Assembly (NCBI GenBank): GCA_020638905.1 | Contig: JACKHP010000007.1 | Coordinates: 1-64,000, forward strand | Reading direction: 5' to 3' | Length of the DNA stretch: 64,000 bases | Source: Planctomycetota bacterium | Lineage (GTDB): Bacteria > Planctomycetota > B15-G4 | Program-made: the position numbers and the translations under genes | Notes under the pieces: generated by a model | What the model was told of the DNA's origin: nothing | Databases searched by the model: none | The model's input: only the letters and a program-made list of their open reading frames with translations | In this document: one piece after another, positions 1-9,402 of the stretch | How the letters are laid out: each line of letters opens with the position of its first letter | Position numbering within the stretch: the first letter of the stretch is position 1

Positions 1-1379
1 GGTGCCGCGCTCGCGTCGGACGCGTGCGTCGCGTGCATGCCGCCGTCCGGCGTCGAACCCGCAGCGCCGGCGGACGCACGCGGCGCGCCCGCCGCGACGA
101 GGTCCTCGACGACGGGTTCGCCGCGCGTGAGCGTGCCGGTCTTGTCCACCAGCAGGACGTCGAGCGCGCCGGCCTTCTCGAGCGCGCCCGCGTCGCGCAC
201 GAGGATGCCGAGCTGCGCGGCGCGTCCCGTGGCGACCTGCACGGCGGTCGGCGTGGCGAGGCCGAGCGCGCACGGGCACGCGACGACGAGCACCGCCACC
301 GCCGACTGGACGTCGCCGAACACGCCGACGACCAGCGCGAGCGCGATCACTGCCGGCACGAACACGCCGGCCACGCGGTCGGCGAGACGCTGCACCGGCG
401 GCTTGCTGGCCTGCGCCTCGTTCAGCAGCCGCACGAGGCGGGCAGCGGTGGACGCCGCGCCGACCGCGGTGCAGCGCATGCGCACGAGTCCGCTGCCCAC
501 GTTCGTGCTGCCGCCCACGAGCGCGTCGCCGGCCGCGTGCCAGACGGGCAGCGCCTCGCCGGTGAGCAGCGCCTCGTCGAAGCCCGACGCGCCGTCCAGC
601 ACCTCGCCGTCGGCGGGGACGGCGTCGCCCGCACCCACGAGGCACACGTCGTCGACGACGAGCTCGCTCGCCGGCAGCTCGTGCTCGACGCCGTCGCGCA
701 GCACGCGCGCGCGGTCGGGCGCGCCGCGCTGGAGCGCCGCGAGCGCCTCGCCGGCGCGCGTGCGCGCCGATTCCTCGAGCGCGCGGCCGATCAGCACGAA
801 GGTCACGATCATCGCCGGCGCGTGGAACGCCGCGTGCGGGAGCGCGGCGTGTGCGTGCGCCGGCGCGTCGGCGCCCGCGGCCTCGGCGGCGTCGTACGCG
901 GCGAGCAGCGTGTAGGCCCCGTGCAGCCACGCGGTGCCGGCGCCGAGCGCCACGAGCGTGTCCATCGTGGCGTGCCGCGCGCGCAGCAGGCGCGCCGCCT
1001 GGACGAAGATCGCGCGTCCGGGCAGCGCGAGCAGCAGCAGCGCCGCGAGCGCCGAGAGCAGCGGCGCGGACGCGTCGGCCGCGATGACCACCACGCACAG
1101 CACGGCCGCGACGAACGCGCGCCGCCGCGCCGGACGTCCCGGGTCGGACGCCTCGTCGTCGTCGACCTGCGCGTCGGACGGCACGCCCTCGTATCCCGCC
1201 TTGGCGATGGCGGCCAGCAGCACGTCCTCGTCGACGTCGCCGGTCACCGCGGCGGTGCGCGTGGCGTAGCTCACCGAGGCGCGCTCGACCCCCGGCGTGC
1301 GGGACAGCGCGGTCTCGATCGTGGCCGCGCATCCTCCGCACGTCATGCCGCGCACGGCGATGACGCGCGTCGCGCTCAT
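1..1379 (-). CDS. copA: P1B-type (probably Cu+) transporting ATPase, N-terminal 459 residues, truncated by the window edge
   Basis: Pumps a soft metal ion, most likely Cu+, out of the cytoplasm using ATP. The N-terminus is a single heavy-metal-associated domain with GMTCGGC (C14 and C17 are the metal ligands). Hydrophobic segments follow. The ion-site motif ACPCALGLA (C368-P-C370) and the phosphorylation motif DKTGTLT (D412 is the phosphorylated Asp) are both intact. The CPC motif plus a GMTCxxC domain is characteristic of Cu+/Ag+ exporters (P1B-1), but metal specificity cannot be proven because the last transmembrane helices lie outside the window. The reading frame is open to base 1, so the nucleotide-binding domain is missing here. 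The ATG overlaps the TGA of the upstream membrane-protein gene (ATGA), so the two are probably co-translated. Confidence 0.93.
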   Translation of the reverse strand, partial: MSATRVIAVRGMTCGGCAATIETALSRTPGVERASVSYATRTAAVTGDVDEDVLLAAIAKAGYEGVPSDAQVDDDEASDPGRPARRRAFVAAVLCVVVIAADASAPLLSALAALLLLALPGRAIFVQAARLLRARHATMDTLVALGAGTAWLHGAYTLLAAYDAAEAAGADAPAHAHAALPHAAFHAPAMIVTFVLIGRALEESARTRAGEALAALQRGAPDRARVLRDGVEHELPASELVVDDVCLVGAGDAVPADGEVLDGASGFDEALLTGEALPVWHAAGDALVGGSTNVGSGLVRMRCTAVGAASTAARLVRLLNEAQASKPPVQRLADRVAGVFVPAVIALALVVGVFGDVQSAVAVLVVACPCALGLATPTAVQVATGRAAQLGILVRDAGALEKAGALDVLLVDKTGTLTRGEPVVEDLVAAGAPRASAGAAGSTPDGGMHATHASDASAA

Positions 1380-2116
1380 CGCACCTCGTAGGCCTGCTGC
1401 TGCGCGTGGCGGTTCATGAGCTCGACGCTGAGCATGAGCGCCAGCTCCTCGCTCATCGGCGGGATGCTCATGTACGCCACCTCGGACACGGTGCCCGCCA
1501 TGCCGTCGAGCACGCGCTGGCTGTCGCGCGCCATCGCGTCGCGCGCCTGCTCGACGACCTCGGGCGGGAAGCTGCCGACCAGGTCTTCGAGGCGCTGCAG
1601 GCCCTCGATGCGCCGCTGCATCTGCTGGTACTCGCCGCGCATCTCCGACCAGCGTCCGCGCAGGGCGTCGAACTCGGCCCCCGGGACGCCGCTGTCGAGG
1701 CTCGCCAGGGCGACCCACATCAGGCGCACGTGGGCGTTGAACTCGGTCGGCCCCATGCCGCGCTGCTCGAGCTGGTCGGGGATGTCCTCGAACAGCGGCG
1801 CGAAGTCGAAGAGCGTCGTGAACACGTCGAGCACGCCCTCGCGCGCGGCGGTCTCGACCCGCTCGCCGAAGCGTTCGAGCCCGGCCGCGAGGGACACGCG
1901 CGCGTCGAGCACGGCCTCGAAGCGGTCGACCGCCAGGCCCTCGGCGGTCGTGGCGCGGAACGGGAAGCGCTGGTCGAGCTCGGCGAAGCGGGCGTTCGCC
2001 GCCTCGGTGCTGTCGATCGAGGCGGTCAGCACGGGGCCGACCTCGTACGCGAGGAAGCCGAGCCCGCCGAGTCCGACGAGCACCAGGCAACCGCAGCCGA
2101 CGAGGAGCTTCTTCAT
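1376..2116 (-). CDS. Membrane-anchored protein of unknown function, paralogue of the upstream gene
   Basis: 246 residues, not recognised. It begins MKKLLVGCGCLVLVG with one N-terminal transmembrane segment (about residues 4-28), followed by a helical, acidic domain probably on the outer face of the membrane. The start and architecture match the gene just upstream (MKKLFIGCLVLVALLVGG). Both contain a GPTEF motif before a stretch with W or L-Y-A-A-L, and both have an A/DxMAxDxxRxLxxxA segment in the last third, so they look like paralogues from a tandem duplication. GGAG lies 8 bases before the ATG. The stop overlaps the start of the copper-type ATPase, which suggests shared expression. A link to metal handling is only contextual: there are no conserved His/Met-rich sites. 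Confidence 0.75.
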   Translation of the reverse strand: MKKLLVGCGCLVLVGLGGLGFLAYEVGPVLTASIDSTEAANARFAELDQRFPFRATTAEGLAVDRFEAVLDARVSLAAGLERFGERVETAAREGVLDVFTTLFDFAPLFEDIPDQLEQRGMGPTEFNAHVRLMWVALASLDSGVPGAEFDALRGRWSEMRGEYQQMQRRIEGLQRLEDLVGSFPPEVVEQARDAMARDSQRVLDGMAGTVSEVAYMSIPPMSEELALMLSVELMNRHAQQQAYEVR

Positions 2117-2132
2117 CGCGCGCCCGCTCCGC

Positions 2133-2915
2133 TCAACCGCCCGCGGGCGCGTCGGCGGGTGTCTCGCCCGGGACGGGCTCGGCGTCGGGCTGGGCCGGCG
2201 CCGGCATCGACGGCGTGGACAGCTCGTCGGCGGCCGGCTGGCCCTGTGCGAAGCGGCTCGGCATGTCCATCAGCATGATCTCGAGGCCGGGATCGGCCAG
2301 CGCCGCGAGCGTGCGGGACGCGTCGGCCGCCATGACCTCGCGGGCCGCCGTCACGATCTTGGGATCGAAGGTGCCGATCAGGTCGCGCGGGTCCTGCGGG
2401 ATCTGGTCGTTGTCCTTGGCGATGTCCTTGTAGGCGGCCTTGAACTCGCCGTACTTCTCGGAGAAGTCGCGCGCCTCGGGTCCCGTGCCGGGCACCTCGA
2501 GCGCCGCGTAGAGCAGGCGCGAGTCCCACGAGAACTCGGTCGGGCCCATCTGCGCGGCGGCGAGCCGCGCGGGCACGGCCTCGTAGACCTCGACCATGAG
2601 CAGCGGGAAGCCCTTGAACATGTCGAGCCAGCCGGTGTCCTCGCTGTCGTGCAGGTCTTTCATGCGACGCGAGACGTCCTCGATGTCGGTGCCCAGCGCC
2701 ACGCGCAGGTCGAGGAAGGCCGCGAAGCGCGCCGGGTCGAGGGCCTCGGGCTGCTCGAACGGGTGTTCGGTCTCGAGCTGCACCAGCTCGGCGTTCACCT
2801 TCTGCCCGCGATCGAAGGCCTCCTGCACCGAAGGCATGACCTGGTAGACGACCCACGCACCGCCGCCCACGAGCAGCGCCACGAGCACGAGACATCCGAT
2901 GAAGAGCTTCTTCAT
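2133..2915 (-). CDS. Membrane-anchored protein of unknown function (first gene of the copper-ATPase operon)
   Basis: 260 residues. I chose the ATG at 2915 because it places a transmembrane or lipoprotein-like segment (MKKLFIGCLVLVALLVGG, residues 1-25) at the N-terminus. The longer open frame upstream reads as low-complexity Arg/Pro/Gly. After the anchor comes a helical domain with EF-rich and GPTEFSWDSRLLYAALE-type stretches resembling the downstream neighbour. The last 25 residues are Pro/Ala/Glu-rich (PAPAQPDAEPVPGETP) and probably disordered. The gap to the next gene is 16 bp, so this is probably the first gene of a three-gene minus-strand unit ending in the P1B ATPase. No enzyme motif is visible. 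No clear Shine-Dalgarno precedes the chosen ATG. Confidence 0.72.
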   Translation of the reverse strand: MKKLFIGCLVLVALLVGGGAWVVYQVMPSVQEAFDRGQKVNAELVQLETEHPFEQPEALDPARFAAFLDLRVALGTDIEDVSRRMKDLHDSEDTGWLDMFKGFPLLMVEVYEAVPARLAAAQMGPTEFSWDSRLLYAALEVPGTGPEARDFSEKYGEFKAAYKDIAKDNDQIPQDPRDLIGTFDPKIVTAAREVMAADASRTLAALADPGLEIMLMDMPSRFAQGQPAADELSTPSMPAPAQPDAEPVPGETPADAPAGG

Positions 2916-3095
2916 GGGCGCACGGTAGCGGTCTCGCGCGGCGGCCGCCAGCCCGTGGGGTCCGGACGCGGGGCCTCGCGGGCGCGGCGGAAACGTCCTG
3001 CCGCACGAGGGGACGCTGCGCAGGCACGAGGGGGACGGCACGGCGCGGCCGCCCGAGGGCGCGCGACCGGGCGGCGTGTCGCCGCGCGCCGTCCG

Positions 3096-5786
3096 TCAGC
3101 CGCCGCCGTCGTCCTCGGGCGGGGGCCAGTCGGGTTCGAGGGGCGGCTCCTCGACCAGGCCCTCGGTCCACTCGGGGACGTTGACCCAGCTCGTGTCGGG
3201 CGGCCCGGGGTCGCGCTCGCGCAGCGTCTTCTTCGCGCCGCGCTCGCGCAGGCGCACCGCGGCCAGGTGCGGCTGCCACCAGTGCCAGTCCTTGTGGCCG
3301 AAGACGAGCGGGCCGCCGTCCTTCTCGGTGAGCGCGTCGACGTACGGACGCAGCCGGTCGACGGGCTCGCGGTCGCCGGTCACGAACGACGCCGCGGCGA
3401 TTGCCCCGGGGATCCAGGTCGAGACGCCGTCGGCCTGGGCCACGCCCGCGGTCTGCACGCGCCGCGTCGGCAGGTCGGGGATGAAGCCCGACGCGCCGCG
3501 GTACCCCGACATGCAGAACGCGGTCAGGTCGACGCACATGGGCGGCACGATCGGGTCGCGCGTCTCGTCGAAGTACGCCGACAGGCCGTGCAGCGCCACC
3601 GCCACCATGAAGAGCGTGTCGTGCGGCTCCTCGAGGTGGCGCGGATCGGGCTTCATCTCGCGCAGGTACTTCACGTCGCCGTGTCCGCGCTCGGCGTCGG
3701 CGCGCGCGACGTAGCGCCGCGCGGCGTCGAGGTAGCGCCGCTCGCCCGTGGCGCGGAAGACCTGCACCAGCGCGCGCAGCGTCCAGCCGAAGGTGCGCGA
3801 GCTGTGGATCCAGCCGTCGGGACGCAGCTCCTGCCAGGTGAGCATCGCCTCGCCCGCCGAGTGCAGCGCGTCGAGCGCGGGCCAGCTGCCCGTGAGCAGG
3901 TAGCACTCGTAGACGTCGTCGAGCGTCATGTGCTCGGGATCGAAGCCGTCGTAGCCGTGCCCGTTCGGCGGCAGGCCGTCCTTGTAGCGCGTGTGCCGCG
4001 TGGCCATGCCGGCGCGTCCCAGGCTCTCGCTCGGCTTGTTGTTCGGGTGCGGCACGCCCTCGTACAGGTTGGCCCACGGCATCGCGTCGGCGTCGAAGCC
4101 GATGATGTGGTAGGGACGCATGTCCATCGCGTGGAAGGCGCGCGTGCGGTCCCAGCGGAACAGGTCGGTGCGCTCGCTCTGCATGGCCTCGAGGAAGACC
4201 GAGAGCTTGTTGCGCGGCGAGCCCGAGGTGTGCGTGTTCTTCGTGACCGCCTCGCCGTAGTCGGCCCAGCCCGTGGGAGGGTCCTTCGGCGGTCCGATGT
4301 CGAGGCGCTTCTCGCCGCGCGCGAGCAGGTGCACGTGTCCCGCGTCACCCCAGGCGCCGGAGATCGCCACCTCGAGCGGCGAGAGCGTCACGCCGGACGG
4401 CTCGGCCGCCGCCCGCATGCGCGCCTCGCCCTCGGCCCCCGCGTCGCGCGCGAGCGTGAGGCGGAACGTCTTGCGCGAGGCGTCGTCGAGGAAGAACTCG
4501 TTGCCGTTGCCTGGCGCCAGGAGCTGGATCTGCAACGGCGTGTGCGGGCGCCAGCGCAGCGCGTCGGGATGGTTCCCGGCGCTGTCCATGCGGTGCACCC
4601 AGAGGTCGTGCGTGCCGCCCGCGAGTCCGGCCCAGAGGTCGCCGGGCGAGAGCGGTTGCGGACGCGCGCCCTCGTAGACGCGCGTGCCGGCGGCGGTGCA
4701 GATCGCGGCCAGCGGTTCGTCGGGCGCCAGGCTGCGTCCACACACGCGCAGCGTGCGCACGTCGTCGGGCGCGTCGGTCTCGAGCACGTACGAGCGGAAG
4801 GCGAGCGGTCCGGGCGGGTCGACGAGCGGTCCGTTCTCGAGGCTCCACTCGACCTCGGCCAGCGGCGTGCCGGCGTGCAGGTGCAGCCACGCGGTGAACG
4901 TGTGGAACGGGACGTCGAGCGCCAGCGGGTCGTCGCTCGTGTGCTCGCCGTGCAGCACGAGCGTCATGCGCAACGGTCCGCGTTCGAGCACGGAGACCTC
5001 GGACGTCGCGAAGCCGTGGTACCTGTAGCCGAAGCGGTCGAGCAGCTCGGCGCGCAGGCCCAGCACGCGGTCGCCGTCGGGCGCCGGCGCGAGCACCGTC
5101 CACGAGCGCACGCCGTCGCTCGCGCGCACGACGCCGTCGGCGCCGGTCTCCAGCGTCCAGGGATCGGGCGCGGCGGGCAGGTCGTCGGCCGGTCCGATCG
5201 CGAGCGTGCGCGTGCGCCGCGGAGCCAGGTCGCCGCGCACGTCGACGAGCACCCAGCGCGCCGAGCCGTCCGGCCAGCGCGAGAGCGCGCGCGTCTGGCA
5301 CACGACCTGGCCGCCGTCGGACGCGTCCCACGCGCGCAGCGTCGCGACGTCGACGAGCGCGCCGGCGACGAACGGGACACCGATGCGCAGCGGCTCGTCG
5401 ACGCGCGTCTCGCCCGAGAGCTCGCGCAGCGTGACGTGCGCCAGCGCCTCGCGTCCCGCGGGGACGGGCGAGATCGCGGGCGGCGGCGGCGCGACCACGA
5501 GCGGCACCGCGGGATCGTCGTGAAGCGCGCTCACCGGCGCGGCTCCCGCGGCGTCCGACGCGCCGGACGGCGACGTCGTGCTCGTCGCGATCGCTCGGGA
5601 CGCGGCCGGCGAGGTCGCGCGCCCGTCGCCGGCGCGGCTCTCGGCGTCGAGCCGCACCAGCCGGGGCGGCGGCTCGTGCCGCTCGACCGGAGGCGACGCC
5701 CCGCATCCCGTACCCAGGACGGCCAGCACGACGAGCAGCGCGACGGCGGCGACGCGTCGCGGTTGGTACGCTCGACGCCCGTCCAT
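3096..5786 (-). CDS. Exported PL26/YetA-like protein (exo-rhamnogalacturonan-lyase family), probable lipoprotein
   Basis: 896 residues. I chose the ATG at 5786 because it opens a signal sequence ending in a degenerate lipobox (VLGTGC, C28). An N-terminal beta-rich region (about 105-450) contains the IGVPF...GAL and LSRWPDGSARWVLVDVRGDL pattern of the RIFT-barrel domain found in PcRGLX/YetA (polysaccharide lyase family 26) proteins. The second half (about 500-850) is helical with (alpha/alpha)6-barrel-like repeats, for example a stretch with GYDGFDPEHMTLDD and later RTFGWTLRALVQVFRATGERRYLD. Known family members cleave rhamnogalacturonan backbones, but many relatives are uncharacterised, so substrate is unknown. 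It diverges from the GH2 gene across only 55 bp, suggesting co-regulated polysaccharide breakdown. The C-terminus ends in a Pro/Asp/Gly tail. Confidence 0.65.
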   Translation of the reverse strand: MDGRRAYQPRRVAAVALLVVLAVLGTGCGASPPVERHEPPPRLVRLDAESRAGDGRATSPAASRAIATSTTSPSGASDAAGAAPVSALHDDPAVPLVVAPPPPAISPVPAGREALAHVTLRELSGETRVDEPLRIGVPFVAGALVDVATLRAWDASDGGQVVCQTRALSRWPDGSARWVLVDVRGDLAPRRTRTLAIGPADDLPAAPDPWTLETGADGVVRASDGVRSWTVLAPAPDGDRVLGLRAELLDRFGYRYHGFATSEVSVLERGPLRMTLVLHGEHTSDDPLALDVPFHTFTAWLHLHAGTPLAEVEWSLENGPLVDPPGPLAFRSYVLETDAPDDVRTLRVCGRSLAPDEPLAAICTAAGTRVYEGARPQPLSPGDLWAGLAGGTHDLWVHRMDSAGNHPDALRWRPHTPLQIQLLAPGNGNEFFLDDASRKTFRLTLARDAGAEGEARMRAAAEPSGVTLSPLEVAISGAWGDAGHVHLLARGEKRLDIGPPKDPPTGWADYGEAVTKNTHTSGSPRNKLSVFLEAMQSERTDLFRWDRTRAFHAMDMRPYHIIGFDADAMPWANLYEGVPHPNNKPSESLGRAGMATRHTRYKDGLPPNGHGYDGFDPEHMTLDDVYECYLLTGSWPALDALHSAGEAMLTWQELRPDGWIHSSRTFGWTLRALVQVFRATGERRYLDAARRYVARADAERGHGDVKYLREMKPDPRHLEEPHDTLFMVAVALHGLSAYFDETRDPIVPPMCVDLTAFCMSGYRGASGFIPDLPTRRVQTAGVAQADGVSTWIPGAIAAASFVTGDREPVDRLRPYVDALTEKDGGPLVFGHKDWHWWQPHLAAVRLRERGAKKTLRERDPGPPDTSWVNVPEWTEGLVEEPPLEPDWPPPEDDGGG

Positions 5787-5841
5787 CGCGACGCCGCGCG
5801 CGGGAGTCCGCCTCGCGTACCCTTCGTTGAGCCGCCGATCC

Positions 5842-8800
5842 ATGATCGCCATCCTCCGCGCACGGACACGTGAGGTCCATCGTGGGGCGAGGGCATTCGT
5901 GTTCGCCCTGCTGCTGGTCGGGCCGCTGGAGGTGCCGGCGTCCGCGGCCGACGAGACCCGCGCCAAGCTCCCGCTCGACGGCACGTGGTCGATGCTGATC
6001 GACCCCGGCGACCAGGGCCTGCGCGACGGCTGGGAGTGGCACCTCGCGGCAGGACGCACGCCGCCCTCGCCGCCGGCGCCGTCGTTCGACGTGCCCGTCC
6101 CCGGACCGCTCGAGGTGCACCCCTCGGTGGCGCGCTACGACGGCCTGGCGTGGTTCTCGCGGCGCTTCGATGCGCCCCTCGGCCGACGCGACTCGCGGGG
6201 ACGTCCGGTGCGCTCGGTGCTGCGCTTCGGCGAGGTCAACGCCGCCTGCCGCGTCTGGATCGACGAGAGCGAGGTCGGCTCGCACGAAGGCTGGGGACCG
6301 TTCGAGATCGACGTGACCGCGGCGTTGCACGATCCGGGTCGGCACTCGGTGGTCGTGCGCGTGCTCGATGCCGGCGACGTCGAGACCGACGGCATCACCG
6401 TGCGTACGATCCCGCACGCGAAGGAGACCTGGTACCACAACACCGGCGGCATCCTCGGATCGGTCGAGCTCGTGCAGCACACGGGTGCCGAGCCGCGGGT
6501 GCTGCGCCTGATCGCCGACGCGAGCTCGGGCGAGGTGCGCGTCGACGTGCGCCTCGACGCGCCCGAGGACGGACCGAGCGGTGCCACGACCGCGCTCGAG
6601 CTGTTCGAGCTGCCGCTGGGCGCGCGCGCCGACGCGGCCCGTCCGCTCGCGGTGCGCGCCGAACGACGCGCGACGTTCGTCGACGGACGGGCCGAACTCA
6701 CGCTCTCGGCGTTCGTCCCGCAGCCGCGCGCGTGGAGCCCGGAGCGGCCCTTCCGCTACGTGGCGCGCGTCACGGTCGGCACGCGCGTCGAGGAGGTCGC
6801 GTTCGGCTTCCGTCCGCTGCGGCTCGACGCCCAGGGACTCTCGCTCGGGACCGCGTCACGTCCGCTCGCGGGCGTGCTGCTGCAGCCCTGGTTCCCCGGC
6901 CTCGGCGGACGGGACCCCGGCGCCTCCGAGCTCGAGGCCGAGGTGGCCGCCATCAAGGATGCCGGCTTCGACCTCGTGCGTGCCCACGTGCGCCCGGCGC
7001 CCGCCGCGTTCCTCGACGCCTGCGACCGGCTCGGGCTGATGGTGCTCGAGGAGCCTCCCATCGGCTGGGTGGACGACGACCCGCGCCTGCTCGAGCGCAT
7101 GGCGGCCGCGGTCGACACGATGATCGCGCGCGACCAGCGGCATCCGTCGATCGTGATGTGGGGCATGCTCAACGAGCTGTCGGGCAAGGCCTACCGCTAC
7201 GCCGACGCACTCGTGCAGCACGCCGCCGACGGCGACGCGTCGCGGCCGATCCTCGAGGACTCGGGCGCATTCTTCGGCGACGGACGCTACCTGCCGGCGC
7301 GCGAGCGCGAACTGCGCGTGATGCACGACGAGCACGTCTACCCGCCCTATCCGCTGCCGCTGGACGAGCGCGAGCACATGCGCACGCTGGGCGACGGCGA
7401 CGCGGGTCCCACGTTCGTGAGCGAGTACGGCTACGGGACGCTGCTCGACGTCGACACGATCGGACCCGACTTCGAGGACGTCCCCGTCTTCGACCCCGAG
7501 CGCAAGCTGCTCGAGGCCTTCGTCGAGACCGCGCGGCGGGTACGCGCCTCGGGCGCCGACTGGTCGGGGGGCAAGGGCTGGGTCGCCGAGGCGCAGCGTC
7601 TGCAGGCCGACGCCGCCGTCGACATGACCGAGGCGTTGCGTGCCAATCCGCGGCTCGACCTGCTGTGCTGGACGCAGTGGCAGGCGGTCTCGCACGAGTC
7701 GTCGTCCGGGCTGCTCTCGCCCGGCGGACGCCCGCGTCCGGCGCTCGCCGCGCTGCGCGACGCGCTCGCGCCGTTGCGGGTGGAGGTCTTCGCCGACCAC
7801 GCGTCCGCGCGCCCCGGCGAGGAGATCGGTGTCGACGTGGTCGTGGTGAACGACACCGGCGAGGGCTTCGACGCGGCGCTCGAGCTGCGCGTCGAAGGCG
7901 GCGAGCGCACGGGACGCGTGCGCGATCCCGCGCGCCCCGGGATGCTGCTCGCGGGCCCTTTGCCGACCGGCGTGACGAGCGTCTCCGCGCGGGTGCGCGT
8001 CGACGAGGGGGGAGCCCTCGGCCTCACGGCGCGGCTCGTGCGTCCGCGCGCGGAGGTCGTCGTGAGCCGTCCCGCGCTGCTGCCGGTGCTCGCGGCGCGG
8101 GCGTCCGGCGCCGAGAGCGCGTCGGTGACGCTGGCGCTGCTCGAGGACGACCCGGCCGCGCGCGCGTTCGCTCGGCGCGTGGGATTGCGCTTCGTCGAGG
8201 ACGTCGATGCCGACGCGTTCGCCGATCCGTCCAGCGTGGTGCTGCTCTCGCACCCGCACGAGCTGCTGGCCGAGCTCGCGTTCGGCGAGCGTGTCGCGCT
8301 GTGGAGCAAGGTGCGCGCGGGCGGCACGGTGATCGCGCTCGTCGACGGCCCGCGTGGCGCGGTGGCGCGGCTCTTCGGCGGTGCGCGCGGCGTGCAGACC
8401 CTCGACGGTCTCCCGCTGCCGCTGCACGTGGCGTCGGCCGCCGGCAACTTCATGGGACGCATCTATCCGGTGCTCGAGGGCACGCCCGCCGACGGTGCGC
8501 TGCGCGACGACCGCTGGCTGTTCGACGCCGGCGGTGACGCGGGCGGACCGCGCCCCGAGGAGGTGCCCGCGGGGCGTCCGCCGCTCACGGGCTGGGCGAC
8601 GCGCCTGCTCGACCGATTCGACGGCACGCTCACGCCGCGGGCCATGCTCGTCGAGCCGCTGCCCGACGGCACGCGTCCGGCGATGCTGGCCCTCGGACAC
8701 GCGGGCGATCGGCTGGGCGTGCCCGTCGCCGCCGTCCCCTACGGCGCGGGACGCATCGTGTTCGTGGGCGTGCCGCTGCTCGATCCGGTGCTCTCCGCAC

Positions 8801-9402
8801 ACGACGCGCGACGCGACGGCGCGCTGCTGCAGCTCGTGCTCGACGGCGCGGCGCGGGCGCGCGAGGTCGTCCCGGTCGACGCGGCGCGCGCGGCGTTCGT
8901 GCGTCCGCGGCTCTCCGCGCTCGACGAGGCCGCGCTCGACCGCACGATCTTCGAGCTGGGACGCGTGGTCGACGTGGCCGAGCGCGAGAGCATCGTGGCC
9001 GGCGCGCGGCAGGAGCGCTACGACCTGCCGCCCGAGGCGCGCGCCGCCCTCGACGCGCAGCAGGCGGCCCTCGTCGCGTGGATCGAAGGACGTCCCGACG
9101 ACGGGCGCGCCGTCCTGCGCGCGGCGCTCGAACGCCTCGACGCCCAGTCCTCGAGCCTGCTGGGTCTCGAACAGAAGGTGCTCGACGACCTGGGACGACT
9201 CGTCGCACGCGGCGCGCGCGCCGACCTCGACCGGGCGTACTCGGCGCTCGAGGCCTGGGTGAGCGGCCTGGCGTTCTGGTCGGCGGGCGACCTCGAGACC
9301 GCCTTCGACTGGCTGGGACGCGCCGAGCTGGCCCTGCGCCCACCGGTCGCGCCGCCGGCCGACGCGCCGCCCGCAACCTCCCCCGTGGAGCAGGTCCGAT
9401 GA
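5842..9402 (+). CDS. Secreted glycoside hydrolase family 2-type enzyme
   Basis: 1186 residues. The ATG at 5842 opens a signal peptide (FVFALLLVGPLEVPASAAD). Longer upstream frame is Arg/Ser-rich noise. The order is typical of GH2: a sugar-binding jelly-roll (about 35-200, LDGTWSMLIDPGDQG...FGEVNAACRVWID...ETWYHNTGGILGSVEL), an Ig-like domain (about 200-330), then a TIM barrel. The barrel contains HPSIVMWGMLNELSG with E445 as predicted acid/base and FVSEYGYGT with E528 as predicted nucleophile. A further 550 residues form beta-rich and helical domains of unknown role, including an acidic-helical C-terminus. Substrate could be a beta-galactoside, glucuronide or mannoside; the sequence alone does not decide. 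It begins a three-gene unit: its stop overlaps the start of the small lipoprotein gene. Confidence 0.88.
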   Translation: MIAILRARTREVHRGARAFVFALLLVGPLEVPASAADETRAKLPLDGTWSMLIDPGDQGLRDGWEWHLAAGRTPPSPPAPSFDVPVPGPLEVHPSVARYDGLAWFSRRFDAPLGRRDSRGRPVRSVLRFGEVNAACRVWIDESEVGSHEGWGPFEIDVTAALHDPGRHSVVVRVLDAGDVETDGITVRTIPHAKETWYHNTGGILGSVELVQHTGAEPRVLRLIADASSGEVRVDVRLDAPEDGPSGATTALELFELPLGARADAARPLAVRAERRATFVDGRAELTLSAFVPQPRAWSPERPFRYVARVTVGTRVEEVAFGFRPLRLDAQGLSLGTASRPLAGVLLQPWFPGLGGRDPGASELEAEVAAIKDAGFDLVRAHVRPAPAAFLDACDRLGLMVLEEPPIGWVDDDPRLLERMAAAVDTMIARDQRHPSIVMWGMLNELSGKAYRYADALVQHAADGDASRPILEDSGAFFGDGRYLPARERELRVMHDEHVYPPYPLPLDEREHMRTLGDGDAGPTFVSEYGYGTLLDVDTIGPDFEDVPVFDPERKLLEAFVETARRVRASGADWSGGKGWVAEAQRLQADAAVDMTEALRANPRLDLLCWTQWQAVSHESSSGLLSPGGRPRPALAALRDALAPLRVEVFADHASARPGEEIGVDVVVVNDTGEGFDAALELRVEGGERTGRVRDPARPGMLLAGPLPTGVTSVSARVRVDEGGALGLTARLVRPRAEVVVSRPALLPVLAARASGAESASVTLALLEDDPAARAFARRVGLRFVEDVDADAFADPSSVVLLSHPHELLAELAFGERVALWSKVRAGGTVIALVDGPRGAVARLFGGARGVQTLDGLPLPLHVASAAGNFMGRIYPVLEGTPADGALRDDRWLFDAGGDAGGPRPEEVPAGRPPLTGWATRLLDRFDGTLTPRAMLVEPLPDGTRPAMLALGHAGDRLGVPVAAVPYGAGRIVFVGVPLLDPVLSAHDARRDGALLQLVLDGAARAREVVPVDAARAAFVRPRLSALDEAALDRTIFELGRVVDVAERESIVAGARQERYDLPPEARAALDAQQAALVAWIEGRPDDGRAVLRAALERLDAQSSSLLGLEQKVLDDLGRLVARGARADLDRAYSALEAWVSGLAFWSAGDLETAFDWLGRAELALRPPVAPPADAPPATSPVEQVR

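Noticed and set aside
24..1391. A 455-codon plus-strand open frame at the left edge
   Set aside because: The minus strand here encodes a P1B ATPase with GMTCGGC, CPC and DKTGT motifs. The plus-strand product is a low-complexity Arg/Ala/His-rich shadow.
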